A stretch of DNA of 64,000 bases from Phycisphaerales bacterium (GTDB taxonomy: Bacteria > Planctomycetota > Phycisphaerae > UBA1845 > Fen-1342): contig JADJXS010000001.1 of NCBI GenBank assembly GCA_016710275.1, positions 2,232,001 to 2,296,000 on the forward strand. The letters are read 5' to 3'. Both the position numbers and the translations under genes were made by a program. How positions within the stretch are numbered: position 1 is the stretch's first letter; every line of letters starts with the position of its first letter. This document shows, piece by piece, positions 63,847 through 64,000 of this stretch. The notes under the pieces are model-generated. The model saw only the letters and a list, made by a program, of their open reading frames with translations, searched no databases and had not been told where the DNA came from.

Positions 63847-64000
63847 GATGATCGCCTCGAATTTCGCGCGGCTACTCCCGCTTGGAAGCCTGCGCCCTGC
63901 GGGCGAAGAGCGAAGATACCCTCGAATTTCGCGCGGCTAGTCCCGCTTGGAAGCCTGCGCCCTGCGGGCGAAGAGCGATGATCGCCTCGAATTTCGCGCG
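63830..64000 (+). repeat. 65-base tandem repeat array running off the right edge
   Basis: Units begin at 63830, 63895 and 63960, each opening CCCTGCGGGCGAAGAGCGA and ending with TTCGCGCGGCTA(C/G)TCCCGCTTGGAAGC-type sequence. Units differ by a few bases (GATGATCGCC versus GAAGATACCC). The array extends beyond the window. Confidence 0.85.

Overview
The window looks like a chromosome segment of a high-GC planctomycete, most likely of the Phycisphaerae type. The evidence is secreted proteins with dockerin-like ends carrying NNFDIDPFV motifs, a 19-fold repeated six-cysteine secreted protein, DUF1080/ThuA, HEAT and Tat-exported Gfo/Idh/MocA genes in a row, a eukaryote-type branching enzyme, two adjacent clpP genes next to tig, and many lipoproteins with GGAG-type ribosome binding sites. 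This assignment is inferred from gene content; no rRNA gene is present.

Layout. 1-580: the end of a tyrosine-recombinase gene runs into the 3' half of a tRNA-Val(GAC) gene, so the left edge is probably the end of an integrated element. 692-10073: a small lipoprotein, a large NHL/DUF11 secreted protein, and an aromatic amino-acid degradation group (frameshifted tryptophanase, ABM-like protein, tyrosine phenol-lyase, lipoprotein, an unknown protein, and divergent fumarylacetoacetase). 10121-21635: central metabolism (2-oxoacid:ferredoxin oxidoreductase KorAB, an orphan E1-beta, a DUF839 protein, an alpha/beta hydrolase, an FAD oxidoreductase, PPi-type phosphofructokinase) and the rpmI-rplT ribosomal pair.

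21636-28237 is the accessory core. It holds one heavily decayed IS110-family transposase, then two further IS110-family copies as 1.66-kb arms of an inverted repeat around a 471-bp spacer, embedded in several dispersed hairpin repeat families and short tandem arrays. Only queD is an intact gene here. The same hairpin repeats recur at 37.9 kb, and another family at 63.8 kb.

28238-41338: a dockerin-bearing secreted protein, the rpsP-trmD-rplS translation operon with a good promoter, a DUF4175-like coiled-coil membrane protein, a CPBP protease, glgB, a short uvrC, and the tig-clpP-clpP protein quality-control operon. 41846-44195: a degenerate cobalamin-binding-domain protein, a STAS antagonist, an RsbW-like kinase and an overlapping convergent LuxR-type regulator, suggesting a partner-switching signalling group. 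44489-51659: an exported sugar-degradation/oxidoreductase gene set and a sigma-54 response regulator with a variant GAFTSA loop. 51984-62322: the Cys-rich repeat protein, transaldolase, a histone-deacetylase-fold enzyme, a DUF4920-like lipoprotein overlapping a CHAD gene, an unknown SPFH-like/propeller protein, a thioesterase and a lipoprotein amidase. 62359-64000: a stand-alone Mrr_N-like protein, a small unknown gene, and a repeat array of 65-bp units that runs off the right edge.

The strongest candidates for something new are the mosaic of hairpin repeats with its IS110 palindrome, the tRNA with C33 beside the integrase, the Cys-rich repeat protein, and the B12-like/partner-switching group. 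All family names come from reading the translations by eye; no database search was run.
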